Below, one piece after another: positions 37,773 to 48,549 of a stretch of DNA of 64,000 nt; position 1 is the stretch's first letter, and every line of letters begins with the position of its first letter. Source of the DNA: Streptomyces seoulensis (lineage in GTDB: Bacteria; Actinomycetota; Actinomycetes; Streptomycetales; Streptomycetaceae); the NCBI GenBank assembly GCA_013364255.1, contig CP054936.1, positions 5,052,853 through 5,116,852 on the forward strand, written 5' to 3'. The notes beneath the pieces were generated by a model. The model was not told where the DNA came from. It saw nothing but the letters and a program-made list of their open reading frames with translations, and searched no databases. Both the position numbers and the translations under genes were made by a program.

Positions 37773-38474
37773 TCAGCCCTGCTCGTCGCGGTCCACCTCG
37801 TCCTCGGCCGCCTTGGCCTGGACCTCCGGGTCGAGCACCGTCTCGCCGGTGCCGTCCACCGCGGTCAGCCGGGCGCCGGACTCGGGTACCTCGGTCGCGG
37901 CCGGCGGCTCCACCAGCCAGTCGGGGTTGGCCTGCTTGTCCCACCACTTCCAGGCCGCGAACGCGCCGCCGGCCAGCACGCCCACCACGGCGAACACCTT
38001 CACGACCCGGCCGGTCCGGGAGCGGCGGCACTGCTTGCGGGCCAGCTTCTGGATCTTGTCGGCCGGCACCTGGCCGCGCAGCGCGACCAGGGCGGCGGCG
38101 CCGCGCGCGGCGGCCTCGTCCGCGACCGGCCCGGCCGCGGCCTTCGCCTGCTCGATCCTCGGCCTGGAGTACTCGGCGGCCTGCCGGGCGGCCCGGCGAG
38201 TCCGCTCGGCGGCCTCCTGGGCGGCCTGGTCGACCTTGGGCGGCACATGCGCCCGGGCCTGTTCGAGCCGGGGTGCGACGTAGGCGCCGTACTGGACGCG
38301 GGCCTGGTCGGCGGCGAGGGACACTTTCGGCGCGAGCCGTACGCGGGCCTCGTGCGCGTACAGCGCGGCCCTCTCCTTGGCCGTGTCGGCGTAGGGCGCC
38401 ACCACTTCCGCGGCGTGCAGCACGCTGTCCTTCGCCGAGCCGGTCGCGGCGCGCACGCTGTCGATGCGGGTCAC
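37773..38474 (-). CDS. DUF5324 membrane protein
   Basis: A 233-residue protein of the Streptomyces DUF5324 type. The first 140 residues are a long, Ala-, Glu-, Lys- and Arg-rich helix of coiled-coil type, followed by a membrane helix (VFAVVGVLAGGAFAAWKWW) and a short acidic tail. The same gene lies next to the cyclophilin gene ppiA in other Streptomyces. GTG start at 38474. Function unknown; a surface-linked scaffolding role is only a guess. Confidence 0.82.
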   Translation of the reverse strand: MTRIDSVRAATGSAKDSVLHAAEVVAPYADTAKERAALYAHEARVRLAPKVSLAADQARVQYGAYVAPRLEQARAHVPPKVDQAAQEAAERTRRAARQAAEYSRPRIEQAKAAAGPVADEAAARGAAALVALRGQVPADKIQKLARKQCRRSRTGRVVKVFAVVGVLAGGAFAAWKWWDKQANPDWLVEPPAATEVPESGARLTAVDGTGETVLDPEVQAKAAEDEVDRDEQG

Positions 38475-38814
38475 GGGTTCCTCCTCCTCGGTGGCGTACG
38501 GTAAATCGACTGTCCACCCTTTTACGGATCATGCCTGTCAACGGGCCCGGAGGCATGTGTGCACGGGCATCCGGGTCACGTGCGAGAACTCGGCAGTGTT
38601 GTTTTCCAGTGCTATAGCAGAGGAAAACAGGACAACGGGAGCTTCCCGACGACAATGCCACGGATCGCCGCGCCGCGCTCCCGACCCGAGGAGACTCGCC
38701 CGCATCCGCGCAACCGATTCCGGCGAATGCCCCCCGGGAAGAGGCCGCTCGGCGACCCACGGCGGTCACCGTGCGAGGATCGGGGGGTTACAGGAGGACA
38801 ACGGAAGGCAGATC
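38475..38814. promoter_or_regulatory. Divergent DUF5324-ppiA control region with a dyad
   Basis: The 340-base gap holds TGTTTTCC (38600-38607) and GGAAAACA (38622-38629), an 8-bp inverted repeat around the palindrome GCTATAGC at 38611-38618. This is a candidate operator for an unknown regulator. No other clear element or gene is visible. Confidence 0.5.
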
Positions 38815-39363
38815 GTGGCCGAGCTCTACGCCACCCTGAAGACCAACCACGGCGACATCAAGGTCCGGCTGCTGCCGAACCACGCCCCCGCGACGGTCCG
38901 CAACTTCGTGGAACTCGCCAAGGGCGAGCGGGAGTGGACCAACCCCGCCACCGGCGAGCGGACCACGGCGAAGCTGTACGACGGCACGGTCTTCCACCGG
39001 GTGATCAGCGGTTTCATGATCCAGGGCGGTGACCCGCTGGGCAACGGCACCGGCGGCCCCGGATACCAGTTCAAGGACGAGTTCCACCCGGACCTCGCCT
39101 TCAACAAGCCGTACCTGCTGGCGATGGCCAACGCGGGCCCGGGCACCAACGGCTCGCAGTTCTTCATCACCGTCGCCCCGACGGCGTGGCTGACCCGCAA
39201 GCACACCATCTTCGGTGAGGTCGCCGACGAGGCCGGCCAGAAGATCGTGGACGCCATCGCGGCCGCCAAGACCAACCCGCGCACCGACCGCCCGGTCGAG
39301 GACGTCGTCATCGAGTCGGTCGTCGTCGAGGGCGACCTGCCCGGCGAGGTCAAGAAGGTCTGA
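38815..39363 (+). CDS. ppiA: Cyclophilin-type peptidyl-prolyl cis-trans isomerase
   Basis: A 182-residue cytoplasmic enzyme that speeds proline isomerisation in folding. Signatures are VFHRVISGFMIQGGDP, MANAGPGTNGSQFFIT and WLTRKHTIFGEV (the FFIT and W-L-K-H-T cores of the family). GTG at 38815 has GGAAGG upstream; the frame is open to 38464 but the extra part is not cyclophilin. A hairpin terminator and then the rhomboid gene follow. Confidence 0.95.
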   Translation: MAELYATLKTNHGDIKVRLLPNHAPATVRNFVELAKGEREWTNPATGERTTAKLYDGTVFHRVISGFMIQGGDPLGNGTGGPGYQFKDEFHPDLAFNKPYLLAMANAGPGTNGSQFFITVAPTAWLTRKHTIFGEVADEAGQKIVDAIAAAKTNPRTDRPVEDVVIESVVVEGDLPGEVKKV

Positions 39364-39370
39364 GCGCCGT

Positions 39371-39440
39371 CGTGCCGTCCCCGCGGGGCACGGCACGAGG
39401 GAACCAAACGCCCCGCTCGTCCGTAAGGATGAGCGGGGCG
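39371..39440 (+). terminator. Two hairpins after ppiA
   Basis: CGTGCCG (39371-39377) with CGGCACG (39391-39397), and CGCCCCGCTC (39409-39418) with GAGCGGGGCG (39431-39440). The second is the stronger terminator. Confidence 0.75.
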
Positions 39441-39510
39441 GTGCGTTGCCCACGGCACCCGGGGCGGCGCCCCGTACCGCCCACGACGCAGACGAACCCG
39501 AGGGGACCCG

Positions 39511-40452
39511 ATGGACCAGGCACCAGGCAGCCCGCAGGGCCCGGCGGACCACGGCCCGGCCGGCCGCGGCCCGGCGGACCCGGCGCCGCACGGCGACCGG
39601 TCCCTGCCCACCTGCTACCGCCACCCGGACCGCGAGACCGGCATCAGCTGCACCCGCTGCTCACGGCCGATCTGCCCCGAGTGCATGGTGGACGCCTCCG
39701 TCGGCTTCCAGTGCCCGCAGTGCGCGCGCGGCGGGCACGGCACGGGCGCCTCGCCCGCCGCCTCCCGGCCGCGCACCCTGGCCGGCGGCTCGGTGGCGGC
39801 CGACCCGCGCCTGGTCACCAAGGTGCTGATCGGCCTCAACCTGGCTTTCTTCCTGGTCAAGATGTCGATGGGGGACGCCTTCACCGACCGGTTCGATCTC
39901 CTCGGCCAGGCCTTCGTCCCGCAGTTCAACTCGGTGGAGGGCGTCGCGCAGGGCCAGTGGTACCGGCTGCTGACCGCGATGTTCCTGCACGAGAACTACT
40001 TCCACATCCTGTTCAACATGCTCAGCCTGTGGTGGATCGGCGGCCCGCTGGAGGCGGCCCTCGGCCGGGCCCGCTATCTGGCGCTCTACTTCGTCTCCGG
40101 GCTGGCCGGCAGCGCGCTCACCTATCTGCTCGCCGCCCCGAACCAGCCCTCGCTCGGCGCCTCCGGCGCGATCTTCGGCCTGTTCGGCGCGACCGCCGTG
40201 CTGATGCGCCGGCTCCGCTACGACATGCGGCCCGTCATCGCCCTGCTGGTGATCAACCTGGTCATCACCTTCGGCTGGGGCAGCATCGCCTGGCAGGCCC
40301 ACATCGGCGGTCTGGTGGCCGGTGTGGTGGTGGGTTACGCCATGGTCCACGCCCCGCGCGAGCGGCGCGCGCTCGTCCAGTACGGCACCTGCGCCGTGGT
40401 GCTGGCCGCGGTGGTCGTGCTGACCGTGCTCAGAACGGCCCAGCTCAGCTGA
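39511..40452 (+). CDS. Rhomboid intramembrane serine protease with zinc-binding N-terminus
   Basis: A 313-residue protein. Residues about 30-75 carry a B-box-like zinc motif (CYRHPDRETGISCTRCSRPICPECM and later CPQC). Six or more membrane helices follow, with the rhomboid catalytic serine in LGASGAIFGLFG and the catalytic histidine in WQAHIGGLVAG, as well as the loop ENYFHILFNM. It cleaves other membrane proteins inside the bilayer; the substrate is unknown. ATG 39511. It lies downstream of ppiA in the same direction. Confidence 0.93.
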   Translation: MDQAPGSPQGPADHGPAGRGPADPAPHGDRSLPTCYRHPDRETGISCTRCSRPICPECMVDASVGFQCPQCARGGHGTGASPAASRPRTLAGGSVAADPRLVTKVLIGLNLAFFLVKMSMGDAFTDRFDLLGQAFVPQFNSVEGVAQGQWYRLLTAMFLHENYFHILFNMLSLWWIGGPLEAALGRARYLALYFVSGLAGSALTYLLAAPNQPSLGASGAIFGLFGATAVLMRRLRYDMRPVIALLVINLVITFGWGSIAWQAHIGGLVAGVVVGYAMVHAPRERRALVQYGTCAVVLAAVVVLTVLRTAQLS

Positions 40453-40497
40453 GGCGGCCCGCTCCGGACGGCCCGCCGGGCCCGTTCGTGCGCGCCG

Positions 40498-40710
40498 TTG
40501 TCCACAGTGTGTGCCGGATCTTGTGCACAGTGTGCGGGAACGACTGTGCCCCCTGCTGCTGACCTGGATCTGCGCAGGTCAGGCAGGGGGCGAACAGGTT
40601 GCCGAAGCGTGGTGTGACAGTCGTACCGGCGTCAATGGCGGACTGGTTATCCACAGATCGTCGGAGTTTTCCCCAGGCGGTGTGTGGAAATTCGAGCAAC
40701 CTGTGGATAA
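40498..40710. promoter_or_regulatory. Cluster of DnaA boxes outside oriC
   Basis: The rhomboid-crgA gap (40453-40826) holds three perfect boxes: TTGTCCACA 40498-40506, TTATCCACA 40647-40655 and TTATCCACA on the minus strand at 40702-40710. A fourth, weaker one (ATTTCCACA, minus strand) lies at 40682. Another perfect TTGTCCACA lies at 42042-42050, just after the DUF881 gene. The density is like that of oriC but lies 28 kb away. A DnaA-titrating box cluster outside oriC is known in S. coelicolor; that this is the same locus is inference. Confidence 0.75.
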
Positions 40711-40826
40711 CTCAGCGGATAACCGTGGGCAGAGCTGCCCTCACCGCACGGTGGAACTCCTCGTTCCACCACCTTTGACCTGCGGCTTCACTGGTCCGAA
40801 GGCGCCGAGGAAGCGCCTACGGACCG

Positions 40827-41081
40827 CTACTTCCACTGCGTGGAGACGGCGAACCCGGCGGCGATGAAACCGAAACCGACCACGATGTTCCAGTTGTCCA
40901 GCGAGTCGAGGGGCAGCGAGCCGTCGGTCACGTAGAAGACCACGATCCAGGCCAGCCCGATGACGAACATCGCCAGCATGACCGGCGCCACCCAGCCGCG
41001 GTTCTCCAGCTTGATGACCGCCGCCTGCTTCGAGGGCGGCGGCGTGTAGTCGGCCTTCTTGCGGATACGTGACTTCGGCAC
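40827..41081 (-). CDS. crgA: Cell division protein CrgA
   Basis: An 84-residue membrane protein that works with FtsZ and the septum machinery; in Streptomyces it times and limits septation in aerial hyphae. It starts MPKSRIRKKADYTPPP, followed by two membrane helices (residues about 33-54 and 63-81). I chose GTG at 41081 because AGGAGAG precedes it; the frame is open to 41150 but the extra residues do not look like CrgA. Its upstream and downstream gaps are the DnaA-box cluster and the DUF881 promoter. Confidence 0.95.
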   Translation of the reverse strand: MPKSRIRKKADYTPPPSKQAAVIKLENRGWVAPVMLAMFVIGLAWIVVFYVTDGSLPLDSLDNWNIVVGFGFIAAGFAVSTQWK

Positions 41082-41252
41082 GAGGGTCTCTCCTGTCGAT
41101 GCGCTGCGTGGCCGCGCAGGGAACTGGACTGGCTCCGGGGCAGCGTACAAGGGGACTACGGGAACTACGAGGGGACTGCAAGGGGAGACGGGCGCTCCCC
41201 GGGGCGTCCGTTAGCGTAGTGCTTCCGCGGCGCCTAAGGAGATAAGGGTACG

Positions 41253-42038
41253 TTGAGCAATTCCGCCGACTCCCCCGGGACGGGCCCCGGCACCGAACCC
41301 GCCCCCGCACGCCGCTTCCCGCCCGTGCGGATCCTCACCGTGGCGGTCTTCGCGCTGGCCGGGCTGATCTTCTTCACCAGCTTCGACACGGCCAAGGGCA
41401 CGAACATCCGTACGGACACCTCCCTGCTGAAGCTGTCCGACCTGATCCAGGAGCGCAGCCGCAAGAACAAGGAGCTCGACGAGTCCAACGCCGCCCTGCG
41501 CGACGACGTCGAGTCCTTGGCCGAGAGCGACGACGGCAGCACCAGCGCGCAGGACCGCCGGCTCACCGGCCTGGAGAAGGCGGCCGGGACGCAGCCGGTC
41601 AAGGGCGAGGCGGTCACCGTCACGCTCAACGACGCCCCGCCCAACGCCACCGCCAAGCTGCCCGGCTACCCCGAGCCGCAGCCCGACTACCTCGTCATCC
41701 ACCAGCAGGACCTCCAGGCCGTGGTCAACGCGCTGTGGAACGGCGGCGCCCAGGGCATCAAGGTCATGGACCAGCGGCTGATCTCCACCAGCGCCGTGCG
41801 CTGCGTGGGCAACACCCTGATCCTCCAGGGCCGCGTCTACTCGCCGCCGTACAAGATCACGGCCGTCGGCGACCCGGACCGGCTGAAGAAGGCGCTCGCC
41901 GACTCCCCGGCGATCCAGAACTACATGGTGTACGTCAACGTCTACGGGCTCGGCTGGAAGGTCACCGAGAACGGCGCCGTCACCCTTCCCGGTTACTCCG
42001 GCACCGTCGACCTGCACTACGCCCAGCCCGTGGTGTAG
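41253..42038 (+). CDS. DUF881 membrane protein
   Basis: A 261-residue protein with one N-terminal membrane helix (residues about 26-47), a coiled-coil segment (LIQERSRKNKELDESNAALRDDVESL) and an extracytoplasmic domain of DUF881 type (VVNALWNGGAQGIKVMDQRLIS, LQGRVYSPPYKITAVGDPDRL). It diverges from crgA and is conserved next to crgA in actinobacteria. TTG start at 41253 with AAGGAG ten bases upstream. Role unknown; a link to division is suggested by position. Confidence 0.87.
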   Translation: MSNSADSPGTGPGTEPAPARRFPPVRILTVAVFALAGLIFFTSFDTAKGTNIRTDTSLLKLSDLIQERSRKNKELDESNAALRDDVESLAESDDGSTSAQDRRLTGLEKAAGTQPVKGEAVTVTLNDAPPNATAKLPGYPEPQPDYLVIHQQDLQAVVNALWNGGAQGIKVMDQRLISTSAVRCVGNTLILQGRVYSPPYKITAVGDPDRLKKALADSPAIQNYMVYVNVYGLGWKVTENGAVTLPGYSGTVDLHYAQPVV

Positions 42039-42041
42039 CCG

Positions 42042-42050
42042 TTGTCCACA
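42042..42050 (+). promoter_or_regulatory. Perfect DnaA box after the DUF881 gene
   Basis: TTGTCCACA, four bases after the DUF881 stop. It extends the DnaA-box cluster to this side. Confidence 0.6.
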
Positions 42051-42134
42051 GGCCGGGGAACACAGGACTCCGCGCCGCTAGTCTGGTCCGGTACGGCGTG
42101 AATCCGGTGCCGTGGCGAGACGGGAAGGGACGGC

Positions 42135-42296
42135 ATGTACGGCTGGATCTGGCGGCATCTGCCGGGTAACGCGTGGGCGAGGGCACTGGTCTCACTGGTG
42201 CTGGTCCTGGCCGTGGTCTACGTCCTGTTCCAGTACGTCTTCCCATGGGCCGAGCCGCTGCTTCCCTTCAACGATGTGACGGTGGACAACCAGTGA
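42135..42296 (+). CDS. 53-residue membrane protein
   Basis: Begins MYGWIWRHLPGNAWARAL and carries one membrane helix (LVSLVLVLAVVYVLFQYVF), then a short acidic tail. The ATG at 42135 has GGGAAGGGA upstream. It ends in an overlap (GTGA) with the following pabA, so translation is coupled. The same small gene lies in this place in other Streptomyces. Function unknown. Too short for standard ORF cut-offs. Confidence 0.8.
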   Translation: MYGWIWRHLPGNAWARALVSLVLVLAVVYVLFQYVFPWAEPLLPFNDVTVDNQ

Positions 42297-42931
42297 GTGC
42301 GCGGATTCTCGTCGTCGACAACTACGACAGCTTCGTCTTCAACCTGGTCCAGTACCTGTACCAGCTGGGCGCCGAGTGCGAGGTGCTGCGCAACGACGAG
42401 GTGTCGACGGCACACGCCCAGGACGGCTTCGACGGCGTGCTGCTCTCGCCCGGTCCCGGCACGCCCGAGCAGGCCGGCGTGTGCGTGGACATGGTCCGGC
42501 ACTGCGCGGCCACCGGCGTCCCGGTCTTCGGCGTCTGCCTGGGCATGCAGTCGATGCAGGTGGCCTACGGCGGCGTGGTGGACCGCGCGCCCGAGCTGCT
42601 GCACGGCAAGACCTCGCCGGTCGAGCACGGGGGCAAGGGCGTCTTCGCCGGACTCCCCTCGCCCTTCACGGCGACCCGCTACCACTCGCTGGCCGCCGAG
42701 CCGGCGACCGTCCCGGCCGAGCTGGAGATCACCGCCCGCACCCACGACGGCATCATCATGGGCCTGCGGCACCGCGAACTCCCCGTCGAGGGCGTGCAGT
42801 TCCATCCCGAGTCGGTGCTGACCGAGCACGGGCACCGGATGCTGGCCAACTGGCTGGCGGAGTGCGGCGACCAGGGGGCCGTGGCGAGGTCGGCGGGGCT
42901 CGCCCCGGTGGTGGGCAGGGCCACGGCGTGA
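42293..42931 (+). CDS. pabA: Aminodeoxychorismate/anthranilate synthase glutamine amidotransferase subunit
   Basis: A 212-residue class I glutamine amidotransferase that supplies ammonia to a chorismate-using partner. Motifs: VVDNYDSFVFNLVQYL at the start, SPGPGTPEQAG, the nucleophile in VFGVCLGMQ, and the His-Glu pair in GVQFHPESVLTEHG. It may serve p-aminobenzoate/folate, tryptophan or secondary metabolism; no synthase partner is in this window, so the exact role is open. GTG at 42293 overlaps the preceding stop by four bases and the next gene overlaps its end. Confidence 0.92.
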   Translation: MSARILVVDNYDSFVFNLVQYLYQLGAECEVLRNDEVSTAHAQDGFDGVLLSPGPGTPEQAGVCVDMVRHCAATGVPVFGVCLGMQSMQVAYGGVVDRAPELLHGKTSPVEHGGKGVFAGLPSPFTATRYHSLAAEPATVPAELEITARTHDGIIMGLRHRELPVEGVQFHPESVLTEHGHRMLANWLAECGDQGAVARSAGLAPVVGRATA

Positions 42932-44025
42932 CCGCGCTGCGCCCCGAGCGCGAGTCCGGCGCCGACCGGTACGGCACGGGGGCGTACGACGCCGCCGGCG
43001 GGCCGTACGCCCCGGCGCCGCACGACCCGCACGGCTCGGCGGCGCCGCACGCCAGGCACGCGGCCCGGCCCCCGTCCGACGGCCTGTCCCCGCACGCGCC
43101 CGCCGCCGTCGACGAGGAGACGATGGCGCTGCGGATCCCCGGGCCGCCTCCCGTGGCCTCTGCGGCCCCGTCCGGCACCCCGGTCACCGGAGCGCCGGGA
43201 GAGGGCCGGGCGGCCCGCAGAAAGGCCGCCAAGCGCCGTCACGGCCGCCGCCAGGGACCGGCGGACGCGGCCGGAGGAGCCGCGCCGGGGAACGCGGCCG
43301 CCGCGGCGCCGCTGTCGCGGGTGGAGGCCCGCCGCCGGGCGCGCGCGAGCCGGCCCGGACCGGGCGTCCTCGTCAGCCGGTTCCTCGGCGAGCTGTTCAT
43401 CACCACGGGCGTGGTGATGCTGCTGTTCGTCACCTACCAGCTGTGGTGGACGAACGTCCGCGCCCACGCCCAGGCGGGCAACGAGGCGCACCAGCTCCAG
43501 GACGACTGGGCGAGCGGCCGGCGCAGCCCGGGGACGTTCGAGCCGGGGCAGGGCTTCGCCATCCTGCACATCCCCAAGCTGGACGTGGTGGTGCCGATCG
43601 CGGAGGGCACCAGCAAGTCCAAGGTCCTGGACAAGGGCATGGTCGGCCACTACGGGCCGGGCGACCTGAACACGGCGATGCCGGACGCGAAGACCGGCAA
43701 CTTCGGGCTCGCGGGCCACCGCAACACCCACGGCGAGCCGTTCCGGTACATCAACAGGCTCCAGGCCGGCGACCCGATCGTGGTCGAGACGCAGGACACG
43801 TACTTCGTCTACCGGACGACGAGCACGCTGCCGGTGACGTCACCGGCCAACACCAGCGTCCTGGACCCGGTCCCCAAGGGGTCGGGCTTCACCGGGCCCG
43901 GCCGCTACATCACGCTCACCACCTGCACCCCCGAGTTCACCAGCAAGTACCGGCTGATCGTCTGGGGCAAGATGGTCGAGGAACGGCCGCGCAGCAAGGG
44001 CAAGCCGGATGCGCTCGTCAGTTAA
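42928..44025 (+). CDS. Class E sortase (first)
   Basis: A 365-residue membrane-bound transpeptidase that attaches surface proteins to the cell wall. An N-terminal disordered and then basic region of 150 residues precedes the membrane helix (about 157-175) and the sortase domain with catalytic His (AGHRNTHG) and Cys (TLTTCTPEF). Class E sortases of Streptomyces attach chaplins and other LAXTG-type proteins in aerial hyphae. GTG at 42928 overlaps pabA. The long N-terminus is longer than in many family members. Confidence 0.93.
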   Translation: MTALRPERESGADRYGTGAYDAAGGPYAPAPHDPHGSAAPHARHAARPPSDGLSPHAPAAVDEETMALRIPGPPPVASAAPSGTPVTGAPGEGRAARRKAAKRRHGRRQGPADAAGGAAPGNAAAAAPLSRVEARRRARASRPGPGVLVSRFLGELFITTGVVMLLFVTYQLWWTNVRAHAQAGNEAHQLQDDWASGRRSPGTFEPGQGFAILHIPKLDVVVPIAEGTSKSKVLDKGMVGHYGPGDLNTAMPDAKTGNFGLAGHRNTHGEPFRYINRLQAGDPIVVETQDTYFVYRTTSTLPVTSPANTSVLDPVPKGSGFTGPGRYITLTTCTPEFTSKYRLIVWGKMVEERPRSKGKPDALVS

Positions 44026-44040
44026 AGGGCAGATGCGACA

Positions 44041-44778
44041 GTGGCAGCGACCACGGACGACACGGCAGTGCACACCGACGACCGCCCGGCGGCGCCCCGC
44101 CGCCGCGGCCGGCTGGCCCTGGCGGTCAGCGTCCTCGGTGAACTCCTCATCACGGCGGGCCTGGTGCTCGGCCTGTTCGTCGTGTACTCCCTGTGGTGGA
44201 CGAATGTCATAGCGGACCGCAGGGCCGACCGGCAGGGCGACAAGGTCCGCGACCAGTGGGCGCACGCCGCCCCCGGCCCCGGCGCACTGGACACCAAGGA
44301 CGGCATCGGCTTCCTGCACGTACCGGCCATGCGCAACGGCGAGATCCTGGTGAAGAAGGGCGCCTCGACGGACGTCCTGAACGACGGCGTGGCCGGCTAC
44401 TACACCGACCCGGTCAAGGCGACGCTGCCGATGACCGGCAAGGACGGCAACTTCTCCCTGGCCGCGCACCGGGACGGGCACGGCGCGAAGTTCCACAACA
44501 TCGACAAGATCGAGAAGGGCGACCCGATCGTCTTCGAGACGCGCGACAAGTGGTACGTCTACAAGGTCTACGACATCCTGCCCCAGACCTCGAAGTTCGA
44601 CGTCAAGGTCCTCTCCCAGGTCCCCAAGGAGTCGGGCGTCGCCAAGCCCGGCCACTACATCACCCTGACCACCTGCACCCCGGTCTACACCTCCCGCTAC
44701 CGCTACGTCGTCTGGGGCGAACTCGTGCGGGTGGCCGAGGTGGACGCCAAGCGGACCCCGCCCGAGGAACTGCGGTGA
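44041..44778 (+). CDS. Class E sortase (second)
   Basis: A 245-residue sortase with a short basic N-terminus, one membrane helix (about residues 25-47) and a domain with AAHRDGHG and TLTTCTPVY. It lies 15 bases after the first sortase and has the same strand, so both are likely co-transcribed; in Streptomyces two class E sortases lie side by side at this locus and act partly redundantly in aerial growth. GTG start at 44041. Confidence 0.93.
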   Translation: MAATTDDTAVHTDDRPAAPRRRGRLALAVSVLGELLITAGLVLGLFVVYSLWWTNVIADRRADRQGDKVRDQWAHAAPGPGALDTKDGIGFLHVPAMRNGEILVKKGASTDVLNDGVAGYYTDPVKATLPMTGKDGNFSLAAHRDGHGAKFHNIDKIEKGDPIVFETRDKWYVYKVYDILPQTSKFDVKVLSQVPKESGVAKPGHYITLTTCTPVYTSRYRYVVWGELVRVAEVDAKRTPPEELR

Positions 44779-44810
44779 GCCGGTAGCGCGCTCGTCGCGC
44801 CCCGCCACGA

Positions 44811-44850
44811 CGGAGCCCCGGCGCCCTCCGAGGAGGGCGCCGGGGCTCCG
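44811..44850. terminator. Bidirectional terminator between sortase and pknB
   Basis: A 19-bp perfect inverted repeat beginning CGGAGCCCCGGCGCCC (44811-44829) with its complement at 44832-44850. It serves the plus-strand sortase operon and the minus-strand pknB, which converge here. Confidence 0.9.
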
Positions 44851-44871
44851 TTCGTCCGTCGGGCCGGGCGG

Positions 44872-46893
<2,022 letters not shown>

Positions 46894-47064
46894 AGTTCCC
46901 TACCAGCCCTCTCCGTCGGTCCCGGCCGGCGCGGGCGCGCGCGGCCGGAGACTGCCGTCCGGGCCTACCGTACCCGGCTCGCTCTGTGTGACCTGGCCAA
47001 GCTCGTCACCCGATACAGGACCGGTATCGCAACGTGCACCGATGCGAAGGGGACGTGACAGGGG

Positions 47065-48549
47065 TCACTTCTTGGAGTTGATGACCGCCTCCATGACGCT
47101 CTTGGCGATCGGCGCGGCCAGGCCGCCGCCGGAGATGTCGTCACGGTTGGCGGAGTTGTCCTCGACGACCACGGCGACCGCGACCGGCGAGCTGCCGTCG
47201 CTGGTCTTGGCGTAGGAGATGAACCAGGCGTACGGCTTCTCGCTGTTGTTGACGCCGTGCTGGGCGGTGCCCGTCTTGCCGCCCACGGTGACGCCGCCGC
47301 CGATCCGGGCGTTCTTGCCGGTGCCGTCCGTGACGACCGTCTCCATCATCGACTGGAGGATCTGGGCGTTCTTCGAGGACAGCGGCTGGCTCATCTGCTC
47401 CGGCTGGGTCTGCTCCAGCGTGTCGAGGTTCGGCGAGGTGAGCTTGTCGACCATGTACGGCTTCATCAGCTTGCCGTCGTTGGCGACCGCCGAGACCACC
47501 ATGGCCATCTGGAGCGGGGTGGCGGCGGTGTTGAACTGGCCGATCGAGGACTGCGCGACCTCGGAGGGCGCCATCTTGTCGGAGAACACCGAGGCGTTGG
47601 AGCGGACCGGGGTGAACTGCTCGCTGTCGAAGCCGAACTTCTTCGCCTCGTCGAGCATCTTCTCGTTGCCCAGGGTGGCGCCGATCTTGCCGAAGACGGT
47701 GTTGCAGGACCAGCGCAGCGCCTCGCGCATGGTGGCGTTCTTGCAGGGGATGGTGCCCTCGTTGGGCAGCGGGGTGGTGGTGCCCGGCATGATCCACGGG
47801 TCCGGCGACTCGGTGTGCTGCTCGGCCGAGGTGTACAGGCCGTTCTCCAGCGCGGCGGCCGCGGTGACCACCTTGAAGGTGGAGCCCGGCGGGTAGGTCT
47901 CGCGCAGCGCCCGGTTCAGCGTCGGGTCGTTCGGGTCGGTCTTCTTCTGGACCTTGTTCCACCCCTTGCCGTCCGCGCTGGAGGCGCCGGCGAACGACGA
48001 GGGGTCGTACGACGGGAACGAGGCGAGCGCCAGGATCTTGCCGGTGGACGGCTCCAGGGCCACCACCGCGCCCTTGCCGCGGTCCTTGAGGCCGTTGTAG
48101 GCGGCCTTCTGCGCGGCGGCGTTGAGGGTGGTGACGACGTTGCCGCCCTGCTTCGGCTTGCCCGTGAGCATGTCCAGGGTGTTGCGGAAGAAGAGCCGGT
48201 CGTCGTTGCCGGTGAGGATGCCGTCGTCGATGCTCTCCAGCTGGGTGGCGCCGAAGGACTGCGAGGCGTAGCCGGTGACCGGCGCCCACATGGGGCCGTC
48301 CTTGTACGTCCGCTTGTACTTCAGGTCGTTGAGGCCGTTGCTCTTGGTCTCCACGGACCCGGTGATCGGGGAGCCGCCGACGATGATGTCGCCGCGCGGC
48401 ACCGAGTAGCGGGCGATGGTGACCCGGCGGTTCAGCTCGTCGTTCTTGAGGCTGTCGGCCTTGGCGTACTGGAGCCAGTTGTCGCGGATGAGCAGCGTGA
48501 GGACCAGCAGTCCGCAGAAGATCGCGATCCGGCGCAGGGGCTTGTTCAC
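47065..48549 (-). CDS. pbpA: Penicillin-binding protein (class B transpeptidase)
   Basis: A 494-residue membrane-anchored transpeptidase that cross-links peptidoglycan. After one N-terminal helix come the PBP dimer-like and transpeptidase domains with the active-site motifs STFK (Ser223), SCN (RWSCNTVF) and KTG (GGKTGTAQ). It is the partner of the adjacent rodA-type SEDS protein. GTG at 48549 overlaps the rodA stop by four bases (GTGA), so they are translated together. The gene lies about 170 bases before pknB. Confidence 0.96.
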   Translation of the reverse strand: MNKPLRRIAIFCGLLVLTLLIRDNWLQYAKADSLKNDELNRRVTIARYSVPRGDIIVGGSPITGSVETKSNGLNDLKYKRTYKDGPMWAPVTGYASQSFGATQLESIDDGILTGNDDRLFFRNTLDMLTGKPKQGGNVVTTLNAAAQKAAYNGLKDRGKGAVVALEPSTGKILALASFPSYDPSSFAGASSADGKGWNKVQKKTDPNDPTLNRALRETYPPGSTFKVVTAAAALENGLYTSAEQHTESPDPWIMPGTTTPLPNEGTIPCKNATMREALRWSCNTVFGKIGATLGNEKMLDEAKKFGFDSEQFTPVRSNASVFSDKMAPSEVAQSSIGQFNTAATPLQMAMVVSAVANDGKLMKPYMVDKLTSPNLDTLEQTQPEQMSQPLSSKNAQILQSMMETVVTDGTGKNARIGGGVTVGGKTGTAQHGVNNSEKPYAWFISYAKTSDGSSPVAVAVVVEDNSANRDDISGGGLAAPIAKSVMEAVINSKK

